DNA from: Ditibartonella choladocola | Lineage (GTDB): Bacteria; Pseudomonadota; Alphaproteobacteria; Rhizobiales; Rhizobiaceae | Reading direction: 5' to 3' | Length of the DNA: 64,000 nucleotides | Assembly: GCF_002007565.1 (NCBI RefSeq) | Contig: NZ_CP015625.1 | Location: 1,240,001-1,304,000, forward strand | Shown: in pieces, positions 40,371 to 50,118 of the stretch | Numbering within the stretch: position 1 is the stretch's first letter | How the letters are laid out: every line of letters starts with the position of its first letter | The notes under the pieces: model-generated | Told to the model about the DNA's origin: nothing | The model's input: the letters and a program-made list of their open reading frames with translations, nothing else | The model's database searches: none | Translations under genes and position numbers: made by a program

Positions 40371-41882
40371 ATGCCTGCAGTGCAGGAAACTATAAGTCAG
40401 GTCCGTGAAATTGACGTGGACCAATATAAATATGGTTTTGAAACCAAGATCGAGGCGGATAAAGCCCCGTTAGGGCTTAATGAAGATATTATTCGTTTAA
40501 TATCCGCGAAGAAACAAGAACCCGAATGGATGTTGGAATTGCGGCTTAAAGCATTTCGCCATTGGTTGACAATGGAGGAACCGCACTGGGCCAGATTGGA
40601 TATTCCACCGATAGATTTTCAGGCTATTTCATATTATTCGGCTCCTAAAAGCCAGAATGCACCGAAATCTCTTGATGAAGTTGACCCGGCTCTTCTCAAT
40701 ACATACGAAAAGCTTGGTATACCACTGAAAGAACAGGAAATTCTTGCCGGCGTTCGCAAACAGCAAGAACCGTCGCAGCTTGACGATAATGTCTACGCTT
40801 CAGGGCGCGTTGCTGTTGACGCAGTTTTTGATTCTGTATCTGTGGTTACGACATTCAAAAAAGAGCTGATACGTTCGGGCGTTATATTTTGCTCGATTTC
40901 GGAAGCAATACGTGAACATCCGGAGCTGATAAAACAATATCTCGGCTCGGTTGTGCCGGCGGGTGACAATTTTTATGCAGCGCTCAATGCAGCAGTGTTC
41001 ACCGACGGTTCGTTTATTTATGTCCCCAAAGGCGTTCATTGCCCGATGGAGTTGTCTACATATTTCCGTATTAACGAGCGCAATACCGGTCAATTCGAGC
41101 GTACTTTGATTATTGCCGATGAAGGTGCTTATGTTTCCTACCTCGAAGGGTGCACAGCTCCGCAACGTGATGAAAACCAGCTCCATGCGGCCGTGGTCGA
41201 GCTTATCGCGCAAAAAGATGCCGAGATAAAATATTCAACGGTTCAAAATTGGTATCCGGGTGATAAAGACGGTAAAGGTGGCATTTTCAATTTCGTCACC
41301 AAGCGCGGTGACTGTCGCGGTGACAATTCCAAAATATCCTGGACACAGGTGGAAACCGGTTCGGCTATTACGTGGAAATACCCGTCTTGTTTGTTGCGCG
41401 GTGATAATACCCGTGGCGAGTTTTATTCGATTGCTGTTTCCAACGGGCATCAACAAATCGATTCCGGTACGAAAATGATCCACTTGGGAAAAAACACGTC
41501 CAGTCGTGTTATTTCCAAAGGTATTTCAGCCGGATTTTCCAACAATACCTATCGCGGGCAAATATCGGCGCATCGTAAAGCTGCCAATGCCCGTAACTTC
41601 ACGCAATGCGATAGCCTGCTAATTGGCAACAATTGTGGTGCTCATACGGCTCCTTATATTGAAGCTAAAAATGCGACCGCAAAGTTTGAACATGAAGCTA
41701 CAACGTCCAAAATATCTGAAGACCAATTGTTTTACGTTATGCAACGCGGCATTCCGGAAGAAGAAGCAATTGCGCTCATTGTCAACGGCTTCGTCAAGGA
41801 AGTTATCCAGGAATTGCCGATGGAATTTGCTGTAGAAGCGCAAAAGCTCATTGGGATCAGTCTGGAAGGTAGTGTCGGTTGA
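40371..41882 (+). CDS. sufB: Fe-S cluster assembly scaffold SufB
   Basis: Subunit of the cytoplasmic SufBCD complex that builds Fe-S clusters under iron limitation or oxidative stress. 503 aa, the family's long form. Family blocks: [20 protein letters not shown] near residue 100, the beta-helix core with [17 protein letters not shown] and [22 protein letters not shown], and the C-terminal block [22 protein letters not shown] carrying the conserved cysteine. An excellent ribosome site AGGAGGG precedes the ATG. First gene of sufB-C-D-S-T. Confidence 0.97.
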   Translation: MPAVQETISQVREIDVDQYKYGFETKIEADKAPLGLNEDIIRLISAKKQEPEWMLELRLKAFRHWLTMEEPHWARLDIPPIDFQAISYYSAPKSQNAPKSLDEVDPALLNTYEKLGIPLKEQEILAGVRKQQEPSQLDDNVYASGRVAVDAVFDSVSVVTTFKKELIRSGVIFCSISEAIREHPELIKQYLGSVVPAGDNFYAALNAAVFTDGSFIYVPKGVHCPMELSTYFRINERNTGQFERTLIIADEGAYVSYLEGCTAPQRDENQLHAAVVELIAQKDAEIKYSTVQNWYPGDKDGKGGIFNFVTKRGDCRGDNSKISWTQVETGSAITWKYPSCLLRGDNTRGEFYSIAVSNGHQQIDSGTKMIHLGKNTSSRVISKGISAGFSNNTYRGQISAHRKAANARNFTQCDSLLIGNNCGAHTAPYIEAKNATAKFEHEATTSKISEDQLFYVMQRGIPEEEAIALIVNGFVKEVIQELPMEFAVEAQKLIGISLEGSVG

Positions 41883-41940
41883 CAGAAGTTATAGTTTTTA
41901 TGCGGTAGTCCGATTAGCGCCCGCAAAATAGGATTTAAAA

Positions 41941-42714
41941 ATGTTAGAAATCAAAAATCTTCATGCACGTATCGCCGAAACCAAGACCGAAATTCTGCAT
42001 GGTCTGGATTTGACAATTCACGACGGTGAAGTCGCTGCTATCATGGGGCCGAACGGTTCGGGTAAATCGACACTTTCCTACATTCTGGCAGGTCGTGATG
42101 ACTATGAAGTGACAGAAGGTGAAATTCTGTTCAATGGCAAGCCGCTTCTTGAAATGGATCCGGCCGAACGCGCGGCAGCCGGTATTTTCTTGGCCTTTCA
42201 ATATCCAATGGAAATACCTGGCGTTGCAACGATGGAATTCTTGAAAGTTGCAATGAATTGTCAAAGAAAAGCTCGCGGTGAAGAAGAGCTGAAAGTGCCC
42301 GAATTTCTCAAGAAAGTGAAGGCAGGTGTTGCCGAACTTGAAATGGATATGAGCATGCTCAAGCGGCCACTCAATGTCGGTTTTTCAGGTGGTGAAAAAA
42401 AGCGTGCAGAAATCCTCCAGATGTTATTGTTGGAGCCCAAACTCTGCATTCTTGACGAGACCGATTCCGGGCTTGATATCGACGCGTTGAAAATTGTGGC
42501 AAATGGCGTGAATGCTTTACGTTCGCCCGAACGTTCATTCATGGTGATTACCCACTATCAACGATTGCTCGATTACATTGTGCCTGACACGGTACATGTT
42601 CTTTATAAGGGAAGAATAATCAAAACCGGTGATAAAACATTGGCGATGCAGCTCGAAGAAACCGGTTATGCCGATATTATTGATAAAGCAGAATCGGGGG
42701 AAGAACATGAGTGA
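41941..42714 (+). CDS. sufC: Fe-S assembly ATPase SufC
   Basis: The ABC-type ATPase that drives SufBCD shape changes; not a transporter, since there is no membrane partner. 257 aa. Walker A GPNGSGKST at residues 36-44, a Q loop in FLAFQYPMEIPG, signature GFSGGEKKR, and Walker B LCILDETDSGLD. AGGATTTAAAA precedes the ATG. Its last 8 bases overlap the start of sufD, showing coupled translation. Confidence 0.97.
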   Translation: MLEIKNLHARIAETKTEILHGLDLTIHDGEVAAIMGPNGSGKSTLSYILAGRDDYEVTEGEILFNGKPLLEMDPAERAAAGIFLAFQYPMEIPGVATMEFLKVAMNCQRKARGEEELKVPEFLKKVKAGVAELEMDMSMLKRPLNVGFSGGEKKRAEILQMLLLEPKLCILDETDSGLDIDALKIVANGVNALRSPERSFMVITHYQRLLDYIVPDTVHVLYKGRIIKTGDKTLAMQLEETGYADIIDKAESGEEHE

Positions 42715-43987
42715 AACCTCGAAATCTGATAAAAAGCCGGAAATGACGGCTGCTGAAACAGCAATTGTCGATATTTTCGGACAAAAATTGGGTGATTTTC
42801 CCGGTAATAGCGAAGTCATGTCAACGCGCGACAGCGTGGTCGAACAATTCAAACGGGTAGGGGTTCCTTCGAGAAAACGCGAATATTGGCATTATACCGA
42901 TTTGCGTACATTGCTGAAGACTGTTCCGAATTTCAGCGACGAGGGCGACGGGTTGGCACGTGCTCCACTGTTAGCTAAAAACTCAGTCTTGGCTATTTTT
43001 AACGGAAAGACACTGAGCGCGCCGGAAATAAAATCCATAACCGTCAAACGTGTAGCCGACGAGCTAGCGAACGAGCATTTCACCCTTAAGCCTGATATTG
43101 CCGATGATGATTTTGTTGGACAAATCAATACCGCTTTTATGACTGATGGCTGGCTTCTTGAAGTAGAAGAGGGGGCAAAAATTGAAGAACCTGTCGAATT
43201 GCAAATGGTCAATCCGGCGGGGCAAGCTCACGCATTTTCCAATATAAAAGTCGGAGCCAATTCTTCGGTTACGTTTATTGAAAGACAGTTGGGTGGCGAA
43301 AAACCGGTATTTGTTACTGCCGTTCAAAATCTCGAAGTGGGCGAGGAAGCGGATGTCAAGTGGATCATCATCCGTGATCGCGGGTTTGACGCGACACAAT
43401 TTTCAAAATTCCGCGCAACTCTTGCGGAAAATGCCAAACTAACCCTTTATATCGTCAATATTGCAAGCCAGTTGAACCGGCAGGAAATTGATGTCGAAAT
43501 GCCTGGTGAAGGCGGGAATTTCCAGCTCAGAACGATTAATTTGCTCGCCGGAGCAAGCCATAGCGACGTTACGATGTTCGTTCGTCATATTGCGGAAAGT
43601 ACAACGTCAACTGAAATTGTCCGCAATGTTGTGACAGACAATGCACGTGGCGCATTTCAGGGCATGATAAAGGTTGCGCGGGAAGCGCAGAAGACTGATG
43701 CGCGCATGGCATGCAATAGTCTTATTTTATCGGATGATGCCGAGTTTGATTCAAAACCGGAACTTGAAATTTTTGCCGATGATGTTGCTTGCGGGCACGG
43801 TTCGACTGTCGCGGAAATTGATCGCGACCAACTATTTTATCTTATGGCTCGTGGTGTCGAAAAATCGGTCGCACGCGGCTTGCTGGTGAAAGCGTTTGTT
43901 TCGCAGTTGATAGACGATGTCAATAATGAACAGATGCAGGATGTCATTGTCGAAATCATCAATCAATGGTTGGAAAAGCACCTTTAA
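42707..43987 (+). CDS. sufD: Fe-S cluster assembly protein SufD
   Basis: Partner of SufB in the SufBC2D scaffold. 426 aa from the ATG at 42707, which lies inside the end of sufC and has GGGGAAGAAC just upstream. The N-terminus carries the family motif SRKREYWHYTDLR. The beta-helix middle is variable. The C-terminal part shows ILSDDAEFDSKPELEIFADDVACGHGSTVAEID, with the conserved CGHG motif. The open frame begins earlier (42629), but that part lies within sufC in another frame and is not family-like. Confidence 0.95.
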   Translation: MSETSKSDKKPEMTAAETAIVDIFGQKLGDFPGNSEVMSTRDSVVEQFKRVGVPSRKREYWHYTDLRTLLKTVPNFSDEGDGLARAPLLAKNSVLAIFNGKTLSAPEIKSITVKRVADELANEHFTLKPDIADDDFVGQINTAFMTDGWLLEVEEGAKIEEPVELQMVNPAGQAHAFSNIKVGANSSVTFIERQLGGEKPVFVTAVQNLEVGEEADVKWIIIRDRGFDATQFSKFRATLAENAKLTLYIVNIASQLNRQEIDVEMPGEGGNFQLRTINLLAGASHSDVTMFVRHIAESTTSTEIVRNVVTDNARGAFQGMIKVAREAQKTDARMACNSLILSDDAEFDSKPELEIFADDVACGHGSTVAEIDRDQLFYLMARGVEKSVARGLLVKAFVSQLIDDVNNEQMQDVIVEIINQWLEKHL

Positions 43988-43998
43988 AGGGATTTATT

Positions 43999-45240
43999 AT
44001 GTCAACTCCTTCGCCTTCTCCTTTCGATATCGAGAAAATCCGGCGCGATTTTCCAATTCTTGATCGGAAAATATATGGCAAACGTTTGGCCTACCTTGAT
44101 AATGCCGCTTCGGCGCAAAAGCCCCGTCAAGTGCTTGATGTAATGGATGAGGTTTACAAGACAAGTTATGCCAATGTGCATCGCGGTCTGCATTTTTTGT
44201 CTAATACAGCGACCGATCTTTATGAAAAAGCCAGAGAAAGCGTTCGCAAGTTCATCAATGCATCGTCTCATGAGGAAATTGTTTTCACCAAAAATGCAAC
44301 CGAAGCAATCAATACTGTTGCCTATGGATATGCGATGCCGCGTTTTGCAGAAGGTGATGAAATTGTTCTGACGATTATGGAACACCATTCAAATATTGTT
44401 CCCTGGCATTTTATTCGGGAAACCAAGGGAGCAAAGCTGGTTTTTGTGCCGGTCGACGAGGATGGTGTTCTACATCTTGATGATTTCAATAAGGCTTTGA
44501 CTGAAAAGACAAAACTCGTTGCAATCACGCATATGTCCAATACGCTCGGTACAGTTCCACCGGTCAAAGAGATGATAAAGGCAGCTCATGACCGTAATAT
44601 TCCTGTTCTGGTTGATGGTGCACAGGGATCTGTTCACCTCACCGTCGACGTTCAGGATCTTGATTGTGACTGGTATGTGATGACCGGCCATAAACTTTAT
44701 GGCCCAACGGGAATTGGTGTTCTCTTTGGAAAAAAAGATCGGCTGCAAGAAATGCATCCCTTTCAGGGCGGCGGCGAGATGATTGACGATGTGAGCATCG
44801 ACAAGATCACCTATAATGAACCGCCGCATCGCTTTGAAGCAGGTACACCGCCAATCGTTCAGGCTATCGGGCTTGGTGCTGCACTTGAATATATCATGTC
44901 GAAAGACAGAAAAGCGCTTGAAGCACATGAGAAGGCTTTGACGGCCTATGCCCATGAACGACTTGAAGCGATCAATTCGTTGCGGATTTTCGGTCATGCA
45001 CCTGATAAAGGCGGTATTATCTCTTTCGAGCTTGAGGGAATCCATCCCCATGACGTGTCGATGTATATTGATCGTCAAGGAGTAGCGGTGCGAGCCGGAA
45101 CGCATTGTGCCCAGCCGCTATTGAATCGCTTTCACGTGACATCGACATGTCGGGCATCTTTTGCAATGTATAATGACCGCGATGATGTCGATCAGCTTGC
45201 CGAAGCGTTGGAAAAGGCAAGGAGGTTTTTTAATGAGTGA
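43999..45240 (+). CDS. sufS: Cysteine desulfurase SufS, group II
   Basis: PLP-dependent desulfurase supplying sulfur to SufBCD. 413 aa from the ATG at 43999. The PLP lysine is in TGHKLYGPTG and the catalytic Cys370 in RAGTHCAQPLL, in the short-loop context typical of group II enzymes. FTKNATEAINTVAYG and EHHSNIVPW follow the family pattern. Group II enzymes are normally boosted by SufE or SufU; neither is in this operon. The gene is 11 bp from sufD and overlaps sufT by 8 bp. Confidence 0.96.
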   Translation: MSTPSPSPFDIEKIRRDFPILDRKIYGKRLAYLDNAASAQKPRQVLDVMDEVYKTSYANVHRGLHFLSNTATDLYEKARESVRKFINASSHEEIVFTKNATEAINTVAYGYAMPRFAEGDEIVLTIMEHHSNIVPWHFIRETKGAKLVFVPVDEDGVLHLDDFNKALTEKTKLVAITHMSNTLGTVPPVKEMIKAAHDRNIPVLVDGAQGSVHLTVDVQDLDCDWYVMTGHKLYGPTGIGVLFGKKDRLQEMHPFQGGGEMIDDVSIDKITYNEPPHRFEAGTPPIVQAIGLGAALEYIMSKDRKALEAHEKALTAYAHERLEAINSLRIFGHAPDKGGIISFELEGIHPHDVSMYIDRQGVAVRAGTHCAQPLLNRFHVTSTCRASFAMYNDRDDVDQLAEALEKARRFFNE

Positions 45241-45637
45241 CTCCGCCAACGAAATTCATGCGGCAGAACCGGTAGGCGCATGGGACAATGATATTGTTAC
45301 ATCACATGGTTCAGCGATTCCCGCCGATGAACTTGACCGCATGACAGACGATATTATCAATGCGTTGAAGACGGTTTTCGATCCCGAAATTCCGGCTGAT
45401 ATTTATGAACTGGGTCTCGTTTATAAAATTGATATAGAAGATGACCGTACGGTAAAAATTGACATGACATTGACAGCGCCGGGTTGTCCGGTGGCGGGCG
45501 ATATGCCGACCTGGGTTGAAAATGCGGTAGGAGCAGTGGAGGGGGTATCGCATGTTGAAGTCAATATGACATTCGATCCACCCTGGACACCTGACAGAAT
45601 GTCCGAGGAAGCTCAAATAGCTCTTGGTTGGTATTGA
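45233..45637 (+). CDS. sufT: SufT-like Fe-S maturation protein (DUF59/MIP18)
   Basis: 134 aa from the ATG at 45233, which has AAGGAGG directly upstream. The DUF59 core (about residues 38-125) includes TVFDPEIPADIYELGLVYKI, and MTLTAPGCPVAGDMP with the one conserved Cys of the family. Members of this family help deliver Fe-S clusters to target proteins. It has a short acidic N-terminal extension. It closes the suf operon; a SufA/HesB carrier often follows in related bacteria but is not seen here. Confidence 0.9.
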   Translation: MSDSANEIHAAEPVGAWDNDIVTSHGSAIPADELDRMTDDIINALKTVFDPEIPADIYELGLVYKIDIEDDRTVKIDMTLTAPGCPVAGDMPTWVENAVGAVEGVSHVEVNMTFDPPWTPDRMSEEAQIALGWY

Positions 45638-45965
45638 GTGTGGGTTCAGCGGAGCTCGATTTCATGAAGCGAGCGGGCTCCTCAAATATCGTTTGGGTAA
45701 GTCAAATATCGTTTTATTAGAAAGTCATTTTTCTGGTGAAGTGAAGAACGACACGCCAATGGCGTGTGTCGCCCATGTCTCGAAAAATTGCAGAAATCGG
45801 GCAAGTGGCATTCTGTTGGCGGAATTGTTCTTGACGGTTCCGGATGCAATGCGGAACTTAAAATGCAAATTTCCGGTCGAAAACATTTTCGGCCAACATA
45901 TAGCGAATTATCCGTTTGTTGAAATGGAAAAATTTTCGAGCGGCAGCGCCTATAATCGGGATTTC
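45638..45965. other. Gap between sufT and dinB
   Basis: 328 bp between convergent genes. A + strand open frame (45624-46127) crosses it but runs deep into dinB on the other strand, lacks a ribosome site and shows no domain, so I reject it. A 7-bp perfect hairpin ACACGCC/GGCGTGT at 45751-45767 has no T-run after it. No SufA-like CxC or GG-C motif is present in any frame. Confidence 0.55.
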
Positions 45966-47285
45966 TTAAAATTTATCATCGTGCTTTTTTGGCAAGGAAA
46001 TATTTTTTCCGAAGGTGTAGCCGGTTTCAATAGTCTTATTGCCGAACTTGGCACGGAGTTTATCCATTGCGGTTTCTGCGACAGCCCGCTTGTGAGAATA
46101 AGGATCCAGAAAATCGCCATCGTATAGACCCGCTGCTTTTGACAATTGCTGAACGCCAATTCCCAGAAGACGGAATTTCGTTCCATCAAGTTCTTTTTGA
46201 AGCAATCTTAATCCGGTACGAAAAATACGATCGGCAGTTTGTGTGGGGTCATCGAGACCGACATTCCGCGTTCGTGTTTTAAAATCTTTTGTCTTCAACT
46301 TGAGAACGACTGTTTGGCCTGCAATATCGCTTGCTTTCAATCTCGCTGATACTTTTTCCGATAGCATGCGTAAAACGGGTATCAAATCCTCGCTATTCGA
46401 CAGATCATTCATAAAAGTTGTTTCCGAGGAAATGCTTTTAGCTTCACGTTCGGGTTCAACCTGTCTTTTATCCTGTCCGCGCGATAGTCGATAAAGGCGT
46501 TGTCCCATTTGTCCATAGCGTTTAATGAGCAATGCTTCATCGAGATGCTGGAGTTCTCCCACCATAGTAATTCCGTCATGTGATAATTTTTGCGCCAGTG
46601 CCGAGCCAACCCCCCATATTTTCGTAACTGGCTGTTTTGCTAGAAATGCTAGTGCTTCATGTTCACCGATAATGGAAAAACCACGCGGTTTATCGAGATC
46701 GGAAGCGATTTTTGCCAAAAATTTGCAATAAGATAATCCGATTGATACGCTAACCCCGATTTCATTTTCAACACGCTTGGCAAAACGCGCCAGAGTAAAG
46801 GAAGCCGGCGCTTTATGCAGTTTCTCTGTGCCGCTCATGTCAAGAAACGCCTCATCAATGGAAATTGGTTCGACGAGCGGTGTCAATTCGAGCATGAGTT
46901 GGCGGATTTCCCGACCGATACGTGCATATTTGGTTATATCCGGAGGAATGACGATGGCTTCCGGACAAAGTTCCAATGCCTTAAACATAGGCATTGCCGA
47001 ATGTACACCGGAAATCCGGGCGATATAACAAGCGGTCGAAACGACACCTCTTTTACCGCCACCGACGATAACCGGTTTGTTGCGCAGTTCGGGATGATCG
47101 CGTTTTTCCACGGAAGCGTAAAAAGCGTCACAGTCGATATGTGCTAATGAAAGTGAATAGAGCTCCGGATGACGTATGAGACGAGGCGAGCCACATTTTT
47201 CGCAACGTTTATTGAATGCATGTTGAATGGATAAACAATCCCGACAAAAACCAAAATCAGGTTGGTCAAACGGGTTTATAGCCAT
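45966..47285 (-). CDS. dinB: DNA polymerase IV (Y family)
   Basis: Error-prone translesion polymerase. 439 aa, longer than the 351-aa E. coli enzyme. An N-terminal extension of about 45 residues holds four cysteines (Cys14, Cys17, Cys28, Cys31) spaced like a zinc ribbon. Then come the catalytic blocks [12 protein letters not shown] (Asp51) and [14 protein letters not shown], helix-hairpin-helix [15 protein letters not shown], and a little-finger domain to the C-terminus. The extended form is common in Rhizobiales as I recall. It overlaps the upstream DUF3572 gene by 10 bp. No SOS box is visible in the short gap before that gene. Confidence 0.94.
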   Translation of the reverse strand: MAINPFDQPDFGFCRDCLSIQHAFNKRCEKCGSPRLIRHPELYSLSLAHIDCDAFYASVEKRDHPELRNKPVIVGGGKRGVVSTACYIARISGVHSAMPMFKALELCPEAIVIPPDITKYARIGREIRQLMLELTPLVEPISIDEAFLDMSGTEKLHKAPASFTLARFAKRVENEIGVSVSIGLSYCKFLAKIASDLDKPRGFSIIGEHEALAFLAKQPVTKIWGVGSALAQKLSHDGITMVGELQHLDEALLIKRYGQMGQRLYRLSRGQDKRQVEPEREAKSISSETTFMNDLSNSEDLIPVLRMLSEKVSARLKASDIAGQTVVLKLKTKDFKTRTRNVGLDDPTQTADRIFRTGLRLLQKELDGTKFRLLGIGVQQLSKAAGLYDGDFLDPYSHKRAVAETAMDKLRAKFGNKTIETGYTFGKNISLPKKHDDKF

Positions 47286-47569
47286 ACAGGTTGTTCTCCA
47301 CCGGGAAGAAAGTTTATCGCTTCGCCGATTGACTGTGGCGGGTAACCCGATTGTTCAGCAAAACTCATCAACGTGGGTTCATGCGCCAATATGAATTGTA
47401 ATACGCCCGCAAGAAAACCGTTGGAGGCCGCAGCTTGACGAATATCGGAAGCGTTAATACCGGTAATGTTCAGGAAACGCGGCATAAGTTCAGGATCGTT
47501 GGCAATAAACAATAATGCGTCGACTGCCAATTGTTCGGCTTCTTCACGGTTGGTTATTTGTTTTTTCAT
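47276..47569 (-). CDS. DUF3572-family protein
   Basis: 97 aa, all helical in appearance, with no signal peptide or cysteines. The pattern [21 protein letters not shown]...[13 protein letters not shown] is that of DUF3572, a small family found in alphaproteobacteria with unknown role. It is co-transcribed with dinB (10-bp overlap) and divergent from divK, an arrangement I recall in other Rhizobiales. Confidence 0.85.
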   Translation of the reverse strand: MKKQITNREEAEQLAVDALLFIANDPELMPRFLNITGINASDIRQAAASNGFLAGVLQFILAHEPTLMSFAEQSGYPPQSIGEAINFLPGGEQPVWL

Positions 47570-47643
47570 ATCATTTTAGCCAAGTGGTAACCATAAGTAG
47601 TTTACTCTTGTCAGCGCAAAGCTGGAAGAGCGGAGATTGTAGA

Positions 47644-48009
47644 ATGGCAAAAAAAGTTATGATTGTGGAAGATAACGAGCTGAATATGAAATTGTTCCGC
47701 GATCTTGTCGAAGCGAGTGGCTATGAAACAGTGGAGACGCGCAGCGGTTTGGCTGCTTTGGATTTGGCGCGGAAAAGCAATCCCGGACTCATTCTGATGG
47801 ATATTCAATTGCCGGAAGTTTCAGGAATTGACGTGATAAAACAGTTGAAAGCCGATGAGAAATTGAAATCGATTCCTGTTGTGGCAGTTACAGCTTTTGC
47901 AATGAAAGGCGACGAAGAAAGGATAAGGGCAAGCGGTTGTGAGGATTACATGTCCAAGCCAATATCGGTCGTCAATTTCATGTCTATGGTCAAACGCTTT
48001 CTGGGTTAA
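47644..48009 (+). CDS. divK: Single-domain response regulator DivK
   Basis: A cell-cycle and polarity regulator of alphaproteobacteria; it relays phosphate in the PleC/DivJ/DivL system that controls CtrA. 121 aa, a receiver domain only. Acid pocket Glu9-Asp10, phospho-acceptor Asp53 (LMDIQLP), Thr83 and Lys105 (SKPIS). The start is the ATG at 47644; the open frame further upstream has no family match. In many relatives the diguanylate cyclase gene pleD follows; here the next gene is the convergent rpsI. Confidence 0.94.
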   Translation: MAKKVMIVEDNELNMKLFRDLVEASGYETVETRSGLAALDLARKSNPGLILMDIQLPEVSGIDVIKQLKADEKLKSIPVVAVTAFAMKGDEERIRASGCEDYMSKPISVVNFMSMVKRFLG

Positions 48010-48042
48010 AAAGCAAGTTCCCGAATTGGAAATCGAAGAGCA

Positions 48043-48074
48043 ATAAAAAAGCCCCGTAAAACGGGGCTTTTCCA
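48043..48074. terminator. Bidirectional terminator between divK and rpsI
   Basis: Stem AAAAGCCCCGT/ACGGGGCTTTT with an AAA loop, flanked by A-run and T-run so it works for both convergent genes. Confidence 0.93.
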
Positions 48075-48096
48075 TGAAAAGTGAAAATGCTGAAAC

Positions 48097-48585
48097 TTAA
48101 CGTTTCGAGAACTGGAACGAACGGCGAGCTTTTGCTTTACCGTATTTCTTACGTTCGACAACGCGGCTATCACGTGTAAGGAAGCCACCTTTTTTCAATA
48201 CGGAACGTAAACCCGGCTCGAAATATGTCAAAGCTTTTGAAATGCCATGACGAACAGCACCGGCCTGACCTGAAAGACCACCGCCGGCAACAGATGCAAC
48301 AATGTCAAACTGGCCGTCACGATTGGCCGCAAGGATCGGTTGACGCAAAATCATTTGCAAAACAGGACGTGCAAAATATTTGTCAAAATCTTTACCGTTA
48401 ACAACAATTTTGCCGCTACCCGGTTTGATCCATACACGTGCAATGGCATCTTTACGTTTACCAGTTGCGTAAGAACGTCCTTGCGCATCAAGTTTACGTT
48501 CATGGACTGGTGCTGCTGGTGCTGCAGGAGCTACAACCGTTTCGGTCACTGCACCAAGTTCAGAAAAAGAACTAATCTCGGCCAT
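48097..48585 (-). CDS. rpsI: 30S ribosomal protein S9
   Basis: 162 aa. The ~130-residue S9 domain begins at about residue 37 ([20 protein letters not shown]) and ends in the canonical [11 protein letters not shown], whose terminal Arg reaches the ribosomal P site. The N-terminus has an Ala/Pro-rich extension of about 30 residues, as usual in alphaproteobacteria. It is 2 bp after rplM in one operon; AGGATTGCTTAATT precedes its ATG. Confidence 0.97.
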   Translation of the reverse strand: MAEISSFSELGAVTETVVAPAAPAAPVHERKLDAQGRSYATGKRKDAIARVWIKPGSGKIVVNGKDFDKYFARPVLQMILRQPILAANRDGQFDIVASVAGGGLSGQAGAVRHGISKALTYFEPGLRSVLKKGGFLTRDSRVVERKKYGKAKARRSFQFSKR

Positions 48586-48587
48586 AA

Positions 48588-49052
48588 TTAAGCAATCCTT
48601 TTATTTTTACGGTTGAGTGCGCCAACATTGATAACTTCAGGTTGCTGGGCTTCATGAGGATGTGTTGTTCCGGCATAAACGCGCAAATTCTTCATCTGCC
48701 GACGACCAAGAGGACCACGCGGAATCATACGTTCAACAGCTTTTTCGATAACACGTTCAGGAAAACGACCTTCGAGGATTTGACGGGCGGTACGTTCTTT
48801 CACGCTGCCAATATAACCGGTATGCCAGTAATATTTTTTATTGTGAAATTTTTTGCCGGTCAGAACAACTTTATCGGCATTGATGACAATAACATTATCA
48901 CCGTCGTCGACATGAGGAGTATATGTTGGTTTATGTTTACCGCGTAACCGGTTGGCTACCAATGTGGCAAGACGACCTAAAACAAGGTTCTCTGCGTCAA
49001 TAATGACCCATTTCTTGGCCACTTCAGCGGGCTTTTGTGAAAAAGTTGCCAT
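48588..49052 (-). CDS. rplM: 50S ribosomal protein L13
   Basis: 154 aa, full length. Signature motifs [42 protein letters not shown] and [32 protein letters not shown] precedes the ATG. First gene of rplM-rpsI. The leader upstream contains an imperfect short hairpin (CCCTTG/CGAGGG, about 49075-49091), which I do not claim as a control element. Confidence 0.97.
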   Translation of the reverse strand: MATFSQKPAEVAKKWVIIDAENLVLGRLATLVANRLRGKHKPTYTPHVDDGDNVIVINADKVVLTGKKFHNKKYYWHTGYIGSVKERTARQILEGRFPERVIEKAVERMIPRGPLGRRQMKNLRVYAGTTHPHEAQQPEVINVGALNRKNKRIA

Positions 49053-50118
49053 TGAAGCTTTCCTTTTTTAAATCCCTCGTTAAACAAGGGCGTTTTTTGT
49101 TGCTTTGCGTTGTGACATCGTATCACAACAATTTATGCCGAATGCGACATGTGCGAGCTTCTTATAAGCTCTCGAACATAACGTCAATTGAAAAATAATC
49201 CAATATTTCCAATATTTTGCAATAGCGGTATTATAATACCGCTTAAAATAGATTGTTATTGTTGCTAACAGAAGCGGGAATCTGTTTTCGTTCTTAGAAC
49301 TTCATCTTGAAAAACTGAAATTTCATAAGGTGAGCCTCAAAAAAATTACAAAATAAAGCGCAACAATCGAATAAAACACGACAATGCAGCAAAGCGCGAC
49401 AATGGAAGCAGCTTTTGACAAACGATAAAACAACGGTTGAATAATTTGTTCTGTCCGGAATTGGCCGGACTGCGGTTCAGGAAGAACGCAAAAATAGATC
49501 TCCAATCAATATTTCCGGACGTGTTTTGATACTCGTTATTTTATATTGCTTGAATCAAAATATAAAAAACAATGCGTAACATATTATTATAATTGCATAA
49601 ATGATAAATATATTTTGAGTAAATATCCGGATATAAAGCTCGAAAGCTTTCATCATTTATTCGGAATGATCGGGATAGTTCCGACAAAATTCCAACGCGT
49701 CAACGTATAATATTCCGGCAATGAAGATAACCGGCCTAAGCTATGAATAGGCAATCAATAGCTATGAATAGCCAATCAATCGGTGGCCGTTTTTGGGGAG
49801 CCGGAATTTTCTGAACAACTCGAACGCCCGCTACCTAAGAGATTATTACCGGACTGATAGAAATGCATCAGGCTATCACTGTACGAATTTTTTTGATCGC
49901 GGCGTTTTTCTGCTGTGGAGCTTTTGTTTTTTCCCTTCTTTTTCTTCAACCTAAGAGGGAAACCAATTTTCGGGAAAATAAATATCAAAAATTTCGGTAA
50001 TTTGAGAGAGAAATAGTAACAATTCAGGGATTTGAGAAATTGTTTTCTTGTGACTTGTCTTTGCGTCAACTAGCCTCAAGCAAAATGCAATGTTGAGAGA
50101 TGCTTGATGGAGAAGCAA
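49053..50118. other. Long AT-rich intergenic region between rplM and the sulfhydrylase gene
   Basis: About 1.07 kb between divergent genes. The open frames at 49323-49505 and 49776-50069 (- strand) are AT-driven, lack ribosome sites and match nothing I know. A hairpin GTCCGG/CCGGAC lies at 49453-49470 and a duplicated 21-mer at 49739-49780. Both promoters must lie here. It could hide a small RNA, but I cannot support one. Confidence 0.5.
49739..49780. repeat. Two adjacent copies of a 21-bp unit
   Basis: AGCTATGAATAGGCAATCAAT at 49739-49759 (21 bp, differing at one position from the second copy) and 49760-49780. It is a recent-looking tandem duplication in noncoding DNA. Confidence 0.85.

Noticed and set aside
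45624..46127. 167-codon frame after sufT, considered as a sufA replacement or remnant
   Set aside because: It runs antisense into dinB, has no ribosome site, and lacks the cysteine motifs of A-type carriers.
49323..50069. Two - strand frames in the rplM-sulfhydrylase gap
   Set aside because: AT-driven frames without start signals or homology.
49950..50118. SAM-II riboswitch before the sulfhydrylase gene
   Set aside because: Looked for because SAM-II elements precede such genes in alphaproteobacteria, but the conserved GCUAAA core and pseudoknot pairing are not visible. A covariance-model search would decide.
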